Shown here piece after piece: positions 12,009 to 41,300 of a stretch of 64,000 nt of DNA. Below the pieces are notes generated by a model, which was given only the letters and a program-made list of their open reading frames with translations, did no database searches and was not told the origin of the DNA. The position numbers and the translations under genes are program-made. The DNA comes from Sipunculus nudus (taxonomy: Eukaryota > Annelida > Sipuncula > Golfingiida > Sipunculidae), in NCBI GenBank assembly GCA_026874595.1, contig CM049311.1:54379676-54443675 (forward strand), in the 5' to 3' direction. Each line of letters opens with the position of its first letter. Within the stretch, counting starts at the first letter, position 1.

Positions 12009-13557
12009 TGCCCCCGCCACAAAGTGGCCGGGGCATATAGTTTTACCCATGTCCGTCATTCCGTCATTTCGAAATGAAACAGTTGTACGGACTTTTTTTC
12101 GCAATGCCTGCAGATATTGGCCTGATTTTTGGTGTGTGGGCAGATATAGACCAGTTACAGATCGAGTTCGCGTTTCGTCACGGTTGACCTACTTTTTACC
12201 GTTTTACAGCTCCTAAACTTAGAAAATTTCATGAAAAATAGAAATATTCATGACAGATACACATGTACGGACTTTTTTTCGCAATGCCTGCAGATATTGG
12301 CCTGATTTTTGGTGTGTGAGCAGATATAGACCAGTTACAGATCGAGTTCGTGTTTCGTCCTGGTTGACCTACTTTTGACCGTTTTACGGCTCCTGAACAT
12401 AGAAAATTTCATGAAAAATATGAAATTTCATGACAAATACACATGTACGGACTTTTTTTCGCAATGCCTGCAGATATTAGCCTGATTTTTGGTGTGTGGA
12501 CAGATATAGACCAGTTACAGTTCGAGTTCGCGTTTCATCCCGGTTGACCTACTTTTGACCGTTTTATGGCTCCTAAACTTAGAAATTTTCATGACATATA
12601 GAAATATTCATGACAGATACACATGAACTGACTTTTTTTCGCAATGCCTGCAGATATTAGCCTGATTTTTGGTGTGTGGGCAGATATAGACCAGTTACAG
12701 ATCGAGTTCGCGTTTCCTCCCGGTTGACCTACTTTTGACCGTTTTACGGCTCCTAAACTTAGAAGATTTCATGAAAAAATAGAAATATTCATGACAGATA
12801 CACATGTACAGACTTTTTTTCGAAATGCCTGCAAATATTGGCCTAAAGTTTGGTGTGTGGGCAGATATAGACCAGTTACAGATCGAGTTTGCGTTTCGTC
12901 CCGGTTGACCTACTTTTGACCGTTTTACAGCTCCTGAACATAGAAAATTTCATGAAAAATATGAAATTTCATGCGAATACACATGTACAGACTTTTTTTT
13001 CGCAATGCCTGCAGATATTGGCCTAATTTTTGGTGTGTGGGCAGCTATAGACCAGTTACAGATCGAGTTCGCGTTTCGTCCCAGTTGACCTACTTTTGAC
13101 TGTTTTACGGCTCCTGAACATAGAAAATTTCATGTAAAATATATATTTTCATGACAAATACACTTGTACAGACTTTTCTTCACAATACCTGCAGATATTG
13201 GCCTGATTTTTGGTGTGTGGGCAGATATAGACCAGTTACAGATCGAGTTTGCGTTTCATCCCGGTTGACCTACTTTTGATTGTTTTACGGATCCTAAACA
13301 TAGAAAATTTCATGAAAGACAGAAATTTTTATGGAAAATGCACATGTATGGACTTTATTTCACAATGCCTGCATATACTGGCATGATTTTTGGTGTGTTG
13401 CTTGATAATGACCCGTTACAGATCAAGTTTGCATTTTGCCCTTGTTGACCTACTTTTGACCATACGACACCTCCTGAACTTAAAAAATTTTCCAAATTTT
13501 ACAAATGTTTCTAATTTGCCCAAGGCGGGGGCATTCGTGTCTTTCCGACACATCTAG
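12009..13557 (+). mobile_element. Helitron-like element, ATGCCCCCGCC family, between TTC4 and DIMT1
   Basis: The 5' end ATGCCCCCGCCACAAAGTGG folds with CCGGGGCAT. Near the 3' end is the inverted copy GGCGGGGGCAT, then a hairpin GTGTCTTTCCGACAC and CTAG followed by TTTT. The interior is eight tandem units of about 180 bp (starts near 12084, 12264, 12444, 12625, 12806, 12984, 13166, 13346), each with GACTTTTTTTCGCAATGCCT and a GGTTGACCTACTTTTGACCG block. Non-coding. Similar TATGCCCCC-ended repeats are, from memory, common in bivalve genomes. Confidence 0.75.
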
Positions 13558-14181
13558 TTTTAAAGCCAATGTAATACTTGAAACGTGATTGAAGAGCCTC
13601 CACTAATAAAAATGTCCCTATGGTGCTGCCACCTTGAGATCTTATCAAACCAATCAGCACTGTGGGCAACACACAACCTGGCTATTTACACAGAGCCTTG
13701 ATGTGAAGGATGTTGCTGCTGAAACCACAACTGTGATACCAGGCTGATGAAGAGCAGCACAGTCTGGAGACAAGAAGAGTGGATGATGTCATGAAATACC
13801 TTCTGCCATGAAAATGGGCACTGACACTGATATACCATAAAAATACCACTTTTACTGAGATCATGAACATTTCATGGGTTGTAACATTGCCATCTTGACA
13901 TTACCCAGAGAATTACTGACAGGTCTCTGACAAATCACACAACCTCAAGTTTTGTTTATAGAAAATTAAATGGAAATCTTTGGTAGTAGTAGTAAATTTT
14001 CCGTAGCAGATGCATTAATGATGTATATGATAATATAATTTGGGGGGGGGGGGGGGGGGGCTGTTGTTTGCCTTTTACACAAATATGCAGGTCATTTCAG
14101 TCTTTATTTTGGCCAGAGGTGAACCAAAATATTCAAAGAAATGAGCAATGCGTACTCCCACAAAAACACACACAAACATCC
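13558..14181. other. Intergenic stretch before DIMT1 3' UTR
   Basis: No gene recognised. Contains a poly-G tract (about 14042-14060), a likely slippage or assembly hot spot. Confidence 0.4.
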
Positions 14182-14187
14182 TTTATT
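14182..14187 (-). terminator. DIMT1: Polyadenylation signal of DIMT1
   Basis: TTTATT on the + strand reads AATAAA on the gene strand, about 190 bases after the stop codon. Confidence 0.5.
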
Positions 14188-14377
14188 TCATATAGACGCA
14201 TGAAAACCTTTCTTGCATGAAAGAAAGATAAAGAAGAAATCAAAATTAATTATTTTTTAATAAGCTATGACACATGATATGGACAGTAAATGATAGTGAC
14301 TGTTATATACAAGATGACATTGCTGATGAATTGTTATGATTGGTACAGAATTAAAGGAGTAAGGAAGAAACACTGAT

Positions 14378-31745
<17,368 letters not shown>

Positions 31746-33379
31746 TTTGACTGAGATGTTGTCACCCAAACACCAACACGTGAAACCACACTCTTTCTCA
31801 ACTAGTTTAGACTGACACTCTGCTCAATAGAGGTACGCAATAAAACCCAGATGTCAGAAGTGGAAAGTCGGTACCACGTCGGATGCCTGTCCTGTCAGGG
31901 CGGATCCAAGCCGGACTTCAAGCTAGAATGCCTTGTTGTACACCAGCAAACGCATAATCACAATAGATTTGAGCGATTTCAGTTTAGTATTAAATTCAAT
32001 CATGTAAAGACACTTTCTTCAGTACATTAACAATAAAAGTAAAATTATGTCTATCTATATTCTTTGGCATCATTATATACGTTCGATATAGGCCCCTTTA
32101 ACAGATACATTTTCAAATCGTTAATCATGTATTATTTTTATCGTTTAATACATATCCCAGAATAGTAATTTTTTTATCATTTAATTACATTAACATGTTC
32201 TTTTGCTTTAAGGCTTCTTAAAAATATAATGAAATTATAACATTTTCTAAATCCCCTACCCCTAAATTATTTTAGGTTTTGCGAAATCGAGGTACCATTA
32301 GAAAACAAATTAAGTTAAGAAAAAAAACATAAATTGGAATATTTAAGTTTAGTGCATCTGCTTAATATATCGTCAAGAAAATATATGGGGAAATGCCGTA
32401 TTTTTATACATTGCATATTATATTGCATCTTTGCTATATGTAAGCTGTAATTAAAAGCGATAATTTAAAAAAAGGGTATGAGTAAAATATAGGTCAATTA
32501 TCTGGGTGACAGAGACTATTAAGGACAATAAAAATATGTAATCATCTACGATTTAAACATATACGAAGCAAAGTCTTCATCTTTCACATAAAACAAAGAA
32601 TATTCAATAATATAATGAAATATAACATTGTTTATTTATTGTATATGTAGAACAGTGGTCGGGTAACATTATATTATAGTTATAGACGTTTAAAAATATT
32701 TATACAGCCCTACAAGTTATTTACACTGAATATACACATATAATGTTTAATTCTATACGTTTGGCTGAGTATAGAATGACATGCGAGTTTGACGAATCTG
32801 CAACTCTTAATGAAAAAATTCAGGTATCATGTAATTATAAATGATATTTTTTTTCGTTTTCTTACAACACTTAATTGGCTTACCATTAAGAAGCACTTGT
32901 TATTTCAAAGAATAATTTTAGCTCTCTTTAATTTAGCTCCTTGGTCTTAAACTGGGAGATCATATGTCGTATGTTGGATAAAGCAGTGCTAATTAAGGTT
33001 CATGTGAGGAAATTTCAGAAAGTATAATTTCGTTACGAATCCGTCTCTATGAAAATTATCAATTGAAAACTCAAGTATTTTGGCTATACCACGTTATTAA
33101 AGAGTACTTGCGCCTTAAAAGTGATTGCTACTTATTTTAAATATGCAGCAGCCAACAAATATGATTAGCCTATACTTAAACTATTTGAATGTTCTGAAAG
33201 AAAATAGAAATGAGACACTGGTAACGAAATGAAATAAAAAATGAACAGTCGTTAACGTTGGTAGGAAAAATAGATAACAATTAGTTATCTAGACAACCTG
33301 TACAAGCATAACTCACCATTTGCATATATCAGAATATAGAGTAAAATTCAAACTCCCGATCCATTATTTTAAAAATTAA
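31746..33379. other. 5' flank of DIMT1
   Basis: AT-rich intergenic DNA shared with divergent UPRT. Apart from the E-box at 31777 nothing recognisable. Confidence 0.4.
31777..31782. promoter_or_regulatory. E-box just upstream of the DIMT1 start
   Basis: Perfect CACGTG 32 bases upstream of the ATG, in 5' UTR or core promoter. Myc-type E-boxes are common at ribosome-biogenesis genes. A single hexamer could be chance. Confidence 0.3.
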
Positions 33380-34808
33380 TTGTATCCGCTAAAACAAAGT
33401 TTGCGGAGACTATATTTCTGACCTGGAACCGTCACCGCCGTCGCCGCGTTCGTTCCCGGAGAACTCCTCTGAGACCCTCGGATCAATCTTCCCGAAACCC
33501 AGCTCACATATGTAGTTGTGGCTAACAAACACTGGTGGCGCCACCTGCATTCCTTGTTGTGCAGTATGGATCTGGGTGTCTTCTTGATAACAACCAATAT
33601 CTCAGCAGTGGTTCAATATATTGAGCTGAAAATTTTCATGTCCACAGACCTTGAATCTACTCGTACTTGAGACTGGTGGCGCCACCTACAATGACTTTCG
33701 CGTGGCGTCCATCCATGCGTTTGCTATCTGTTCGTCTTAGTGATTGGTTCCACGTATTTGGCTGAAATTGTGTTGTCCATAGATCTTGGTTACCTCCCCA
33801 TCACTCCAAAGACTGGTGGCGCCACCTGCAAGCGTTCTTGCCTAGCATTCATCCGTGCGTTGGATCTTTGTTAAAATTGCTCATATCTCAGGAGTGGTTC
33901 AATGCAATAGTCTGAAATTTGGCATGTACATCCATCTTGGAGAGTTTTCTCGTAGACCAGACAGAAGGCGCCACCTACCTAACCGTTTAATAGAATAAAT
34001 TAATGCCCTCATCTCAGGCGTGAATTGCCGAATTGGCCTGAAATTGTACAAGTCCATAGATCTTTGATACCTCCATCTCAAACTCAATGCTGGTGGCACC
34101 ATCTGCAATTATTTTTTTTTTTTTTGCGTATCGTCAAACCGTGTGTTTGCTTTGAGCGAAAATTGCTCATATCTTAAGATTTGGTCAATGTACTGGTCTA
34201 AAATTTGGCATGTTAATTAATCTTGGAGAGTTTCCATATAGACCAGACAGGTGGCGCCACCTACCTTCACGTCTTCGTAGAATACTAGTGCATTAAATGC
34301 CACTTTCTCAGGAGCGAATTGCCGTATTGGCCTGAAATTGTCCATAGATCTTGGATACCTCCATTTGGTATTAAAGAGCAATTGTTTTTGCATGGCCTCT
34401 ATCCTACTGTATGGTTTGGGTAAAAATCGCTCATACCTGTGGAGTGGATATATAGATGAATCAGCCTGAAATTTTGGCATGTTTACCCGTCTTGGATAGC
34501 TTTGCTGTAGACGGTAGAGCACACAGGTGGCAGCATCTGTAGTTCTGTTTTTATACAGAATACATTGATTCACTTTTTCTCAGTAGTGGATTGATGTTTC
34601 AGCTTGAAATCTTGCATGGTGTATCCATCAGTAGGCTTGTTTTTGGTGAAAACTGCACATATATGAGGAGTTTTATTTACATCAATGATGCCACAAATTT
34701 GGAGTCATGTCATATCAATGGTATCAGGAAAATAACATGCCTTACTTTACCCATGCCTCTGTGATATGGCGTATACAGGAGGTCGCTTTTCGACTACCCA
34801 TATTCTAG
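33380..34808 (+). mobile_element. Helitron, GTATCC family, intergenic copy (1429 bp)
   Basis: 5' TTGTATCCGCTAAAACAAAG with GCGGAGAC folding back, preceded by A. GC-rich CCGTCGCCGCGTTCG leader. Tandem ~140-bp units with GGTGGCGCCACC perfect at 33534, 33675, 33815 and 34250. 3' hairpin GTCGCTTTTCGAC and CTAG at 34805-34808. The base after CTAG is A rather than T. Confidence 0.75.
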
Positions 34809-34859
34809 ATAATGTCTCAGTTCAGACACTTACACTTAGAGCTAACACTTTCAGTAAGA

Positions 34860-35085
34860 CACACTGATGGAAAAAACGGGTATTTTAATAGGAATGAAAA
34901 GGGTTTTTTAAATGTCCAAATACGAATACCCTATTTAAGGTATTTTAAAATATCCTTTTATAAAATACCTTATTAAATGTAACGGTATTTTAAGTGTCCA
35001 AATACGAATACCCTTTTAAAGGTATTTTGAAAAACCCTTTTATAAAATACCTTATTAAAGGCATTGCTGAAATACCTTTATACTA
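34860..35085. repeat. Tandem palindromic GGTATTTT repeat
   Basis: Two ~82-bp copies of GTCCAAATACGAATACCC followed by AAGGTATTTTRAAA and AAAATACCTTATTAAA (about 34913-34979 and 34995-35060). Each unit is largely self-complementary. Possibly the core of a small DNA transposon. Confidence 0.55.
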
Positions 35086-35737
35086 TGTATGAAAAATATG
35101 TAACTTATGGTTGCAAAACTAAGATTGGACTATTATCTTATAGTAGAAATTAAATGCAATTCCTGTGTGTAAGGAACAATACATATTTTCCGAAGTCAAT
35201 AGTTCAGACAGGGTATCTATATATATCTTGGTTGGACCATCTTATTTGTTAAACTACTGATGATAATTGAGGTAAGATTGTTAGAAATCCAGCCCGTCCC
35301 TCCATCACCAAGCCACTGGAATCTCTATATATTATTCATGTAGGCTGACCGAAGTACAGACAGCCAGAATTTGTCCAGGCCCTCGTAAGCCGTGGCAGAA
35401 AATAGACTGATCTCTAGTTTGCCAAAGTTGAAGTTTTCTTCTGTCAAACATGTATATTGGGAAACCAGGGGGACATGTCTGCACCTCATATATAAGACAG
35501 CATTTAGGCATGTCATTAAGTTAATTATATTATGATTTGCTAACATGCAGCTCATGGGGTAAACTTCAAAGTGTATATATAAGTATACTTTGAAAGTAAT
35601 TTGCCTGACTGCATGTTTGGACCTATATACATATCACGTTTATCTAAGGACTGGCAGCTATTGCAGCATGTTTCGACTTAATAATAACAGTTGTTGTAAA
35701 TAAGGACAGTTCTTTCTGTCAAATCTAATACTTATAA

Positions 35738-35972
35738 AAGGAATCGGTCCACCTTTGTTCGTAATGTTCTCTTAAACCGCGTTGCTTACGATACTGTGTG
35801 ATATGTCTCATTTTAAAGGTTGTTGTTCCCGCAGTGTCCTCGCCGATATGAGAATAAATAATCTTTAATGTACAATCACTTTGAGTGAATTTGCAATTTT
35901 ATATGATCTGCATGGAGGTTCCCACCGAATACGGCCGAACTGCCTTCGGCAAAGACCGGATTGCCTAGGCGG
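35738..35972 (+). repeat. Dispersed repeat, copy 1 of a ~240-bp pair
   Basis: Homologous (about three quarters identical by eye) to 36728-36968, with shared GATATGAGAATAAATAATCT-like and CTTTAATGTACA blocks. Between DIMT1 and UPRT. Confidence 0.6.
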
Positions 35973-36727
35973 TCCAATGTAACACAGGATTAAGGACTAT
36001 ATTGTGTAAATGAATAACCAAAGCTTTCATCGAGGGGTTTAAACGTTTGGCCTGACATTTGACCCAGGCTCTGACCCAGGTGCGTGGTCAGTAAATGTTG
36101 AAAACACAACTCTCGCTTTATGATAAGGATGGGTTCAACCCAGGGGGAATTAAATGACAAGACCCAATATACAAGGTCCCCATTTCCGGAAAAAGGGGTG
36201 AGAGGGGGTGGGGCGGGGTTTCCAGGACTCAAAATTTGTCTGATACGATTGATAAACGGTTCCGCCTTCACTTGGGACCGCTTCTGCTACTAACGAGGTA
36301 TGCATATTTCCGTATCTTTCTTCAGGAATAACCTCCTTCCTTAAAACATAAATTAAATTATCGTTCGATCATGTCTTCCTCACAACCTCAACCTATTCTT
36401 AATACGTCCAACAATAGTAACCAGTCAAAGATCATCGAACATCCGAATGCCCCCGCGTCCCATTCCGATTCGCATATGTAAACATATAATCACTCGCCAG
36501 GTCTCCAAGGTAAACATACACCGGTATATGAATTTCTTGGCGTGAACGCCTCGCCCCAAAATAAATGAAAAAGAAATATTTGTACATATCATTTGTACAT
36601 TTGAAAATCTATATTTTCTTTTAATTTTTATAATAAAAAAAAAATGAGCCAACATTCATATTAGTTAATTCATCTCCCCAACCGTGGTAAAAAGCCCGGG
36701 AAACCGGGTTTATCAGCTAAATATACC

Positions 36728-36968
36728 TATCAAAGGAAATGTACCACTTTTGTCCTCAATGTTATGTGAAACCGAGCTGCGTATGACACTGTGCCATACC
36801 TCATGTTAAAGGTCATTGATCCAGCAGTCACCTCTCTAATATAAGAAAATAATACTTTTTAATGTACATATCATTTTGAGTAATTTTTCTTGGTTTCTAG
36901 ATTGCGTGGAGGTTACCATGCACCGAAAACATCCGAACTGCTTTTGGCAAAGATCGAAATGCCTGTCG
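36728..36968 (+). repeat. Dispersed repeat, copy 2 of a ~240-bp pair
   Basis: See the copy at 35738. A second related pair is AAAAAGCCCGGGAAACCGGG before TTTATCAGCTA at 36690 and its variant AAAAAGCCCCGGTTTCCCAG at 37177, which bracket this copy as direct repeats. Confidence 0.6.
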
Positions 36969-36969
36969 A

Positions 36970-38204
36970 CGCATACTCTATTTTTTCTCTTTTTACTAAA
37001 TTTTTGTAATCTGTAATCTTTTTAGAATCTGACCAAGACTTCAAGCTTAACGTACCGATTACTGAATTTCTGGCAACGGTCACAAAATAACTGTAAAACG
37101 AATTTGTAAATATCCTATTTAGACAGTATCCCTCTGAAAATCTAAGCTTATTCAATACATCCAGAATTCCCGATAAAAAGCCCCGGTTTCCCAGGCTGGT
37201 TTATCAGCTAGTGGCATTAGAAATCAAACCAAATTATTTTTAATTTGCGGAGGGATTCGTTTAAGGTCTTTGGAATTTTGGGACTTTGGATTATGAATGA
37301 ATGATTCTCCATGCCTGTTCTTTTTGTGATTTTGGTTGCAAGAGTAAAGAATAGAAATGGTCACATAAATTCCATAAATTTTCATATATATTTTGAGCTT
37401 TTTAGGGGGTAATTCTAAACTTTAAGGCAGCAGATTTGTGTAAAGGAAAGAACTTTAAATTTGTTATTCCATTTGTCTAAATACCGAGACAGATGTTGAC
37501 ACGGTTATGTGACTTTGAAAAAAAATATGATAACAAAAGGAGTGTTACCACTCCTATAGGATGCAGCGCCGTATATACAGTATACCGCCATATAACTCCG
37601 GCTGCCTGTACGATTCCCGAATCTATAAGAACGGCTCCGTACGTACAGGTATATTTCCTCAGTGAGGTCACTTTTTTCCGGGGAAAACGGTTCCAAGGAC
37701 TACCGCTGTGTAATCTATAAAATGAATGTGTTATTATTACGGTATATAAAAAAAGCTGTTCATTAATATTGGAACCATATCAAACTTAAATTTACAGAAA
37801 AGGCATGTAAACATATGAGATATACTGTTTGATCAAATACTGCTCTACCTTAATTGTAGAAAATAATTATTGTTGTATTTAATCAATTTATTCAATCCAT
37901 TTTATGATATAAAAGGTTCATTATTGTGACGATTATGATTATGAATGAAGAACAAGGTCAGCTTTTAACGCTACAGTTCGACTCACGACGTCATTAATTT
38001 TCTTCTGACTTTTAGCCTGTACAATAAAAAAGTTGCTCCGAATGCCAGTGAACGATAAGCTGAGAGATTTAGGATAACCCAATATCCGGACAGGGTGCCG
38101 GTCTATTTATGTTTTCACAACTTCCGGACAAAGACTTGAGGGGAGAACGTGGACTCGGCGAGCTCTTGGTATTTTGAATTGTTTACTTCAAGCGACCTGG
38201 AAAT
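36970..38204. other. 5' flank of UPRT
   Basis: Intergenic. No gene recognised; opposing short frames at 37477-37720 overlap a CG-richer stretch. The proximal 100 bases hold the ETS-type site. Confidence 0.4.
38120..38127 (-). promoter_or_regulatory. ETS-type site upstream of UPRT
   Basis: ACTTCCGG (CCGGAAGT on the other strand), 78 bases before the start codon, typical of TATA-less housekeeping promoters. A CRE-like CGACGTCA lies at 37987. Neither has been tested. Confidence 0.3.
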
Positions 38205-38326
38205 ATGGAACGAAACATGAACACCATTCACATGAACGGATCTGGGGATGATGAGTTCGGAAGTCAGCTGGTGCGACTTAAAGTCACCGATCAAGTTAAA
38301 GAATTACAGACGGTGATCCGAGATAG
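38205..38326 (+). CDS. UPRT: UPRT exon 1
   Basis: Encodes [20 protein letters not shown], then [20 protein letters not shown] and a split Arg at a GTGAGC donor. Several in-frame Met codons (residues 1, 5, 10) precede the conserved part; the first gives the longest frame. Confidence 0.88.
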
Positions 38327-41300
38327 GTGAGCGATATTAAGTTTAAGTCAGATCTCACTGTCTCGGGGAGTCCGGTCACTAACGTGTAGTGAGGGGTGAA
38401 TCCAGGACACAAGGTCTCAGAATAAAACGTGACGCAATAAAAAAAAATCACAGCACAAAATCGCACAACATTATTGATTGACAAATCGTAAGGCCTTATT
38501 TAAAACAATATTCGTATATCAGTTACATTCTTAATTTGCCGATATGTCATAAACCGTCATCAGTCATTTTTACACACATTGCAATTTTAAGACCACCGCC
38601 TATGACACAGGTACTGAGGTAGTGCATGCCTGATTTCTGGTTTGCCATGAGTTGTAAATTGAATGAATAAATTGACTGATGATTTCTTTAATTTTAAGTC
38701 CAACACTGGCTTCACAGTTTCACACCATATGCAATTTAAACTCACTTAAAGTCTGCCTTTGAAAATAAAAGTAACCATTGGTGCCATCATAAAAAAACAC
38801 TGAAAAAAAGTTCTCTCCGGTTAGTTCTTTAGTGAATTTAAATATTGTGTGAAAACATATTGGGGTCTTGTGAGCACATTCCACTGTGCTATGTCTTTTA
38901 ATGATACCGTTAAAAAGACCTTATATATAATTAAAAAATATACATACAAAATGTCACAAATGAAAAGTATTTCTCATCAGATATCACAGAACTGTTGATG
39001 TGGAGAATCTATTAATAATGTACTTTCAAAACCTTAATCCTCTGAATATATATTTTTTCCTAGTATCCTGAGTTAATCCACAAAAACACAGCAAGTCCTA
39101 GAATTTTATTAGGATAATGTACCAGGAGGGCACCAGAACTGGTCAGTATAATATTGTTAGGATGGGTAAATTTCATGATATCAGACGGCTTCAGGTTGGC
39201 ACTGGTTGTGGCAATAAAAACATGACTAAAAGGTTTTCACAGATAAACTGAGGTTCCAGGATATAATAGTTGATTTTTGGGTGAAAAACTGCCACTGTAA
39301 AACAAGTATTGGAATGTATGGTGCATATTGTGAACAACATCGCCTCTGGTTGTAGTGAATCACTGACTGTTTGTGCCAAAAATATCTACTGCCAAGGACT
39401 GCAAGAACATTCAGGTGAAGCATAATATTGTGCTTTAGTGGGAACACTGACTGGTGATGTTAGTCATGACTCATGAGTTAACTGATCAAAACAAATTTTA
39501 CTAGCGTTATTTATTTTTAAAAAAATCAGAATTTGATAGTCTTTGGTTGATTTTTTTGGTTGAATTTCTATTAGATTGGCATTTATCAAAACTTTAACAG
39601 CTTTATCTTTTATGATGTTACACAGAAAAAAGTCAGAAATACATCCCCTAATGCCATAGATGCTAACCTGTCAGGACCATTGTCCTGTTTTTTTCTCAGT
39701 GAAAGATTTTGAAATTACTATCAGTGCTATAAATAAGAAGATAAAAAGTTTATGAAGTTCCCATATCTGGTCACACATCCACAGCAAGCACCTGACTTTA
39801 GGGAATCTTTAATACAGTAGGCTTATATCAGATAAAATGCAGGTTTTAATATACCACTTCTCGTCTCCATATAATTTTTAATTGAAAATAAACTCCCTAC
39901 CCACTTACTCTAAAATTTAAGTTGTATTTATTTGGCATAAGTATCTTAGTGATATTAGCTGTAAAGACAGTCATGGTGCTACAGATAATTATATATTTGT
40001 TTACCTTTGTTTGTTTTCGTAAATTCACAATGCATAATACTGCAAGCCTTTGGTTTACTTTTAATATTAAAGGAACTATATATTGTTAGCCCAAGATTGA
40101 TCAGGTATGGGTAGGTAACTTCCTTAACCGTCTCTGTCTGGGTCATAGGCCAGGTGTGTTTAGAGACAATGCTTCTCCAGGAACTGTACAAGATATGCTA
40201 ATTACCAGAAAAGGGGTGAGAGCTGAGATGATGAGAAGATTATAGTACATATGGGCTATGAAACCAGGCAGTGTTTGGCAGATGTGGGTGCACAACTGGG
40301 ATACAGATAACACTGTTGTACACACAGGTACAACAGTTAAAGAAACAGGGTCCCATAAATGTAATTAGGGTTGGCATTCTTCAGGGGGAGATAGGTATTT
40401 CTTCCTTTCCCAGGGAAAGTGAAATTTCTGGGAAGAAAAGGAAGTTAGGGAAATTTCTGGGAAAAAAAGGAAGTTAGGAAAAAACTGTTGATATTTTCCA
40501 CAACTTTTATTAAACATATATACACATATTTAACAGAGAATCACTGAATAATATATTACAATTATTCTATATTTAAACATAGTTATTTATAATCTATACA
40601 TTAAATTAGACTGAAATTTAATCAAATTAATTAAATAAATACAACTGACAACATGAGAACAGTAACACTAACACAATGCCTCACTCATTAAGACTGGGAC
40701 GGATCAGTTCCATTAGTGTTATGGGTTTATGCCCAAAAAATCTTCTCCCAAAATGTCTACTGCATGTTTTTTGTTTAGTGGTTGTGTATCAAAATCTCAA
40801 CTCACTGATTAGGGTTTTGTCCCATACATGTCTGTTGGAAATGATCTACCAGTAATAGGGTGATAATAAGTTTTTTGCCACATTCCTAAAATTTCTAGAT
40901 ATTTTTGATAAACATAATTATTAATTTACCAGTTAGTGCCAATAATTCATTAATGAAGCTACTCACAACCTTAAAAATTGATAATCATTCATAGCTGAAT
41001 GGATTCCCACATGTTCACAATGCTAAATAATAGAACAAATTTTCTTATAGAAGACTGAACTGTAAATAGCCTTTGATCCTTAAACTTGATCTTTAAGAAT
41101 AGAAAAAACAAGTAATAGATTAGTAAAAGAAGCCTTTAGACATTTTGGGATTCCACTCATTGTATCCGCCAAAACGAAGTTTTGTGAATACTATGTTTTT
41201 GACCGGGTTCCGCCGCCACGTTCGTTTCCGGAGAACTCCTCTGAGACAACTAGAGGGATTTTTCAGAAACTTACACCAATTGTCAGGTCACATGTGAACT

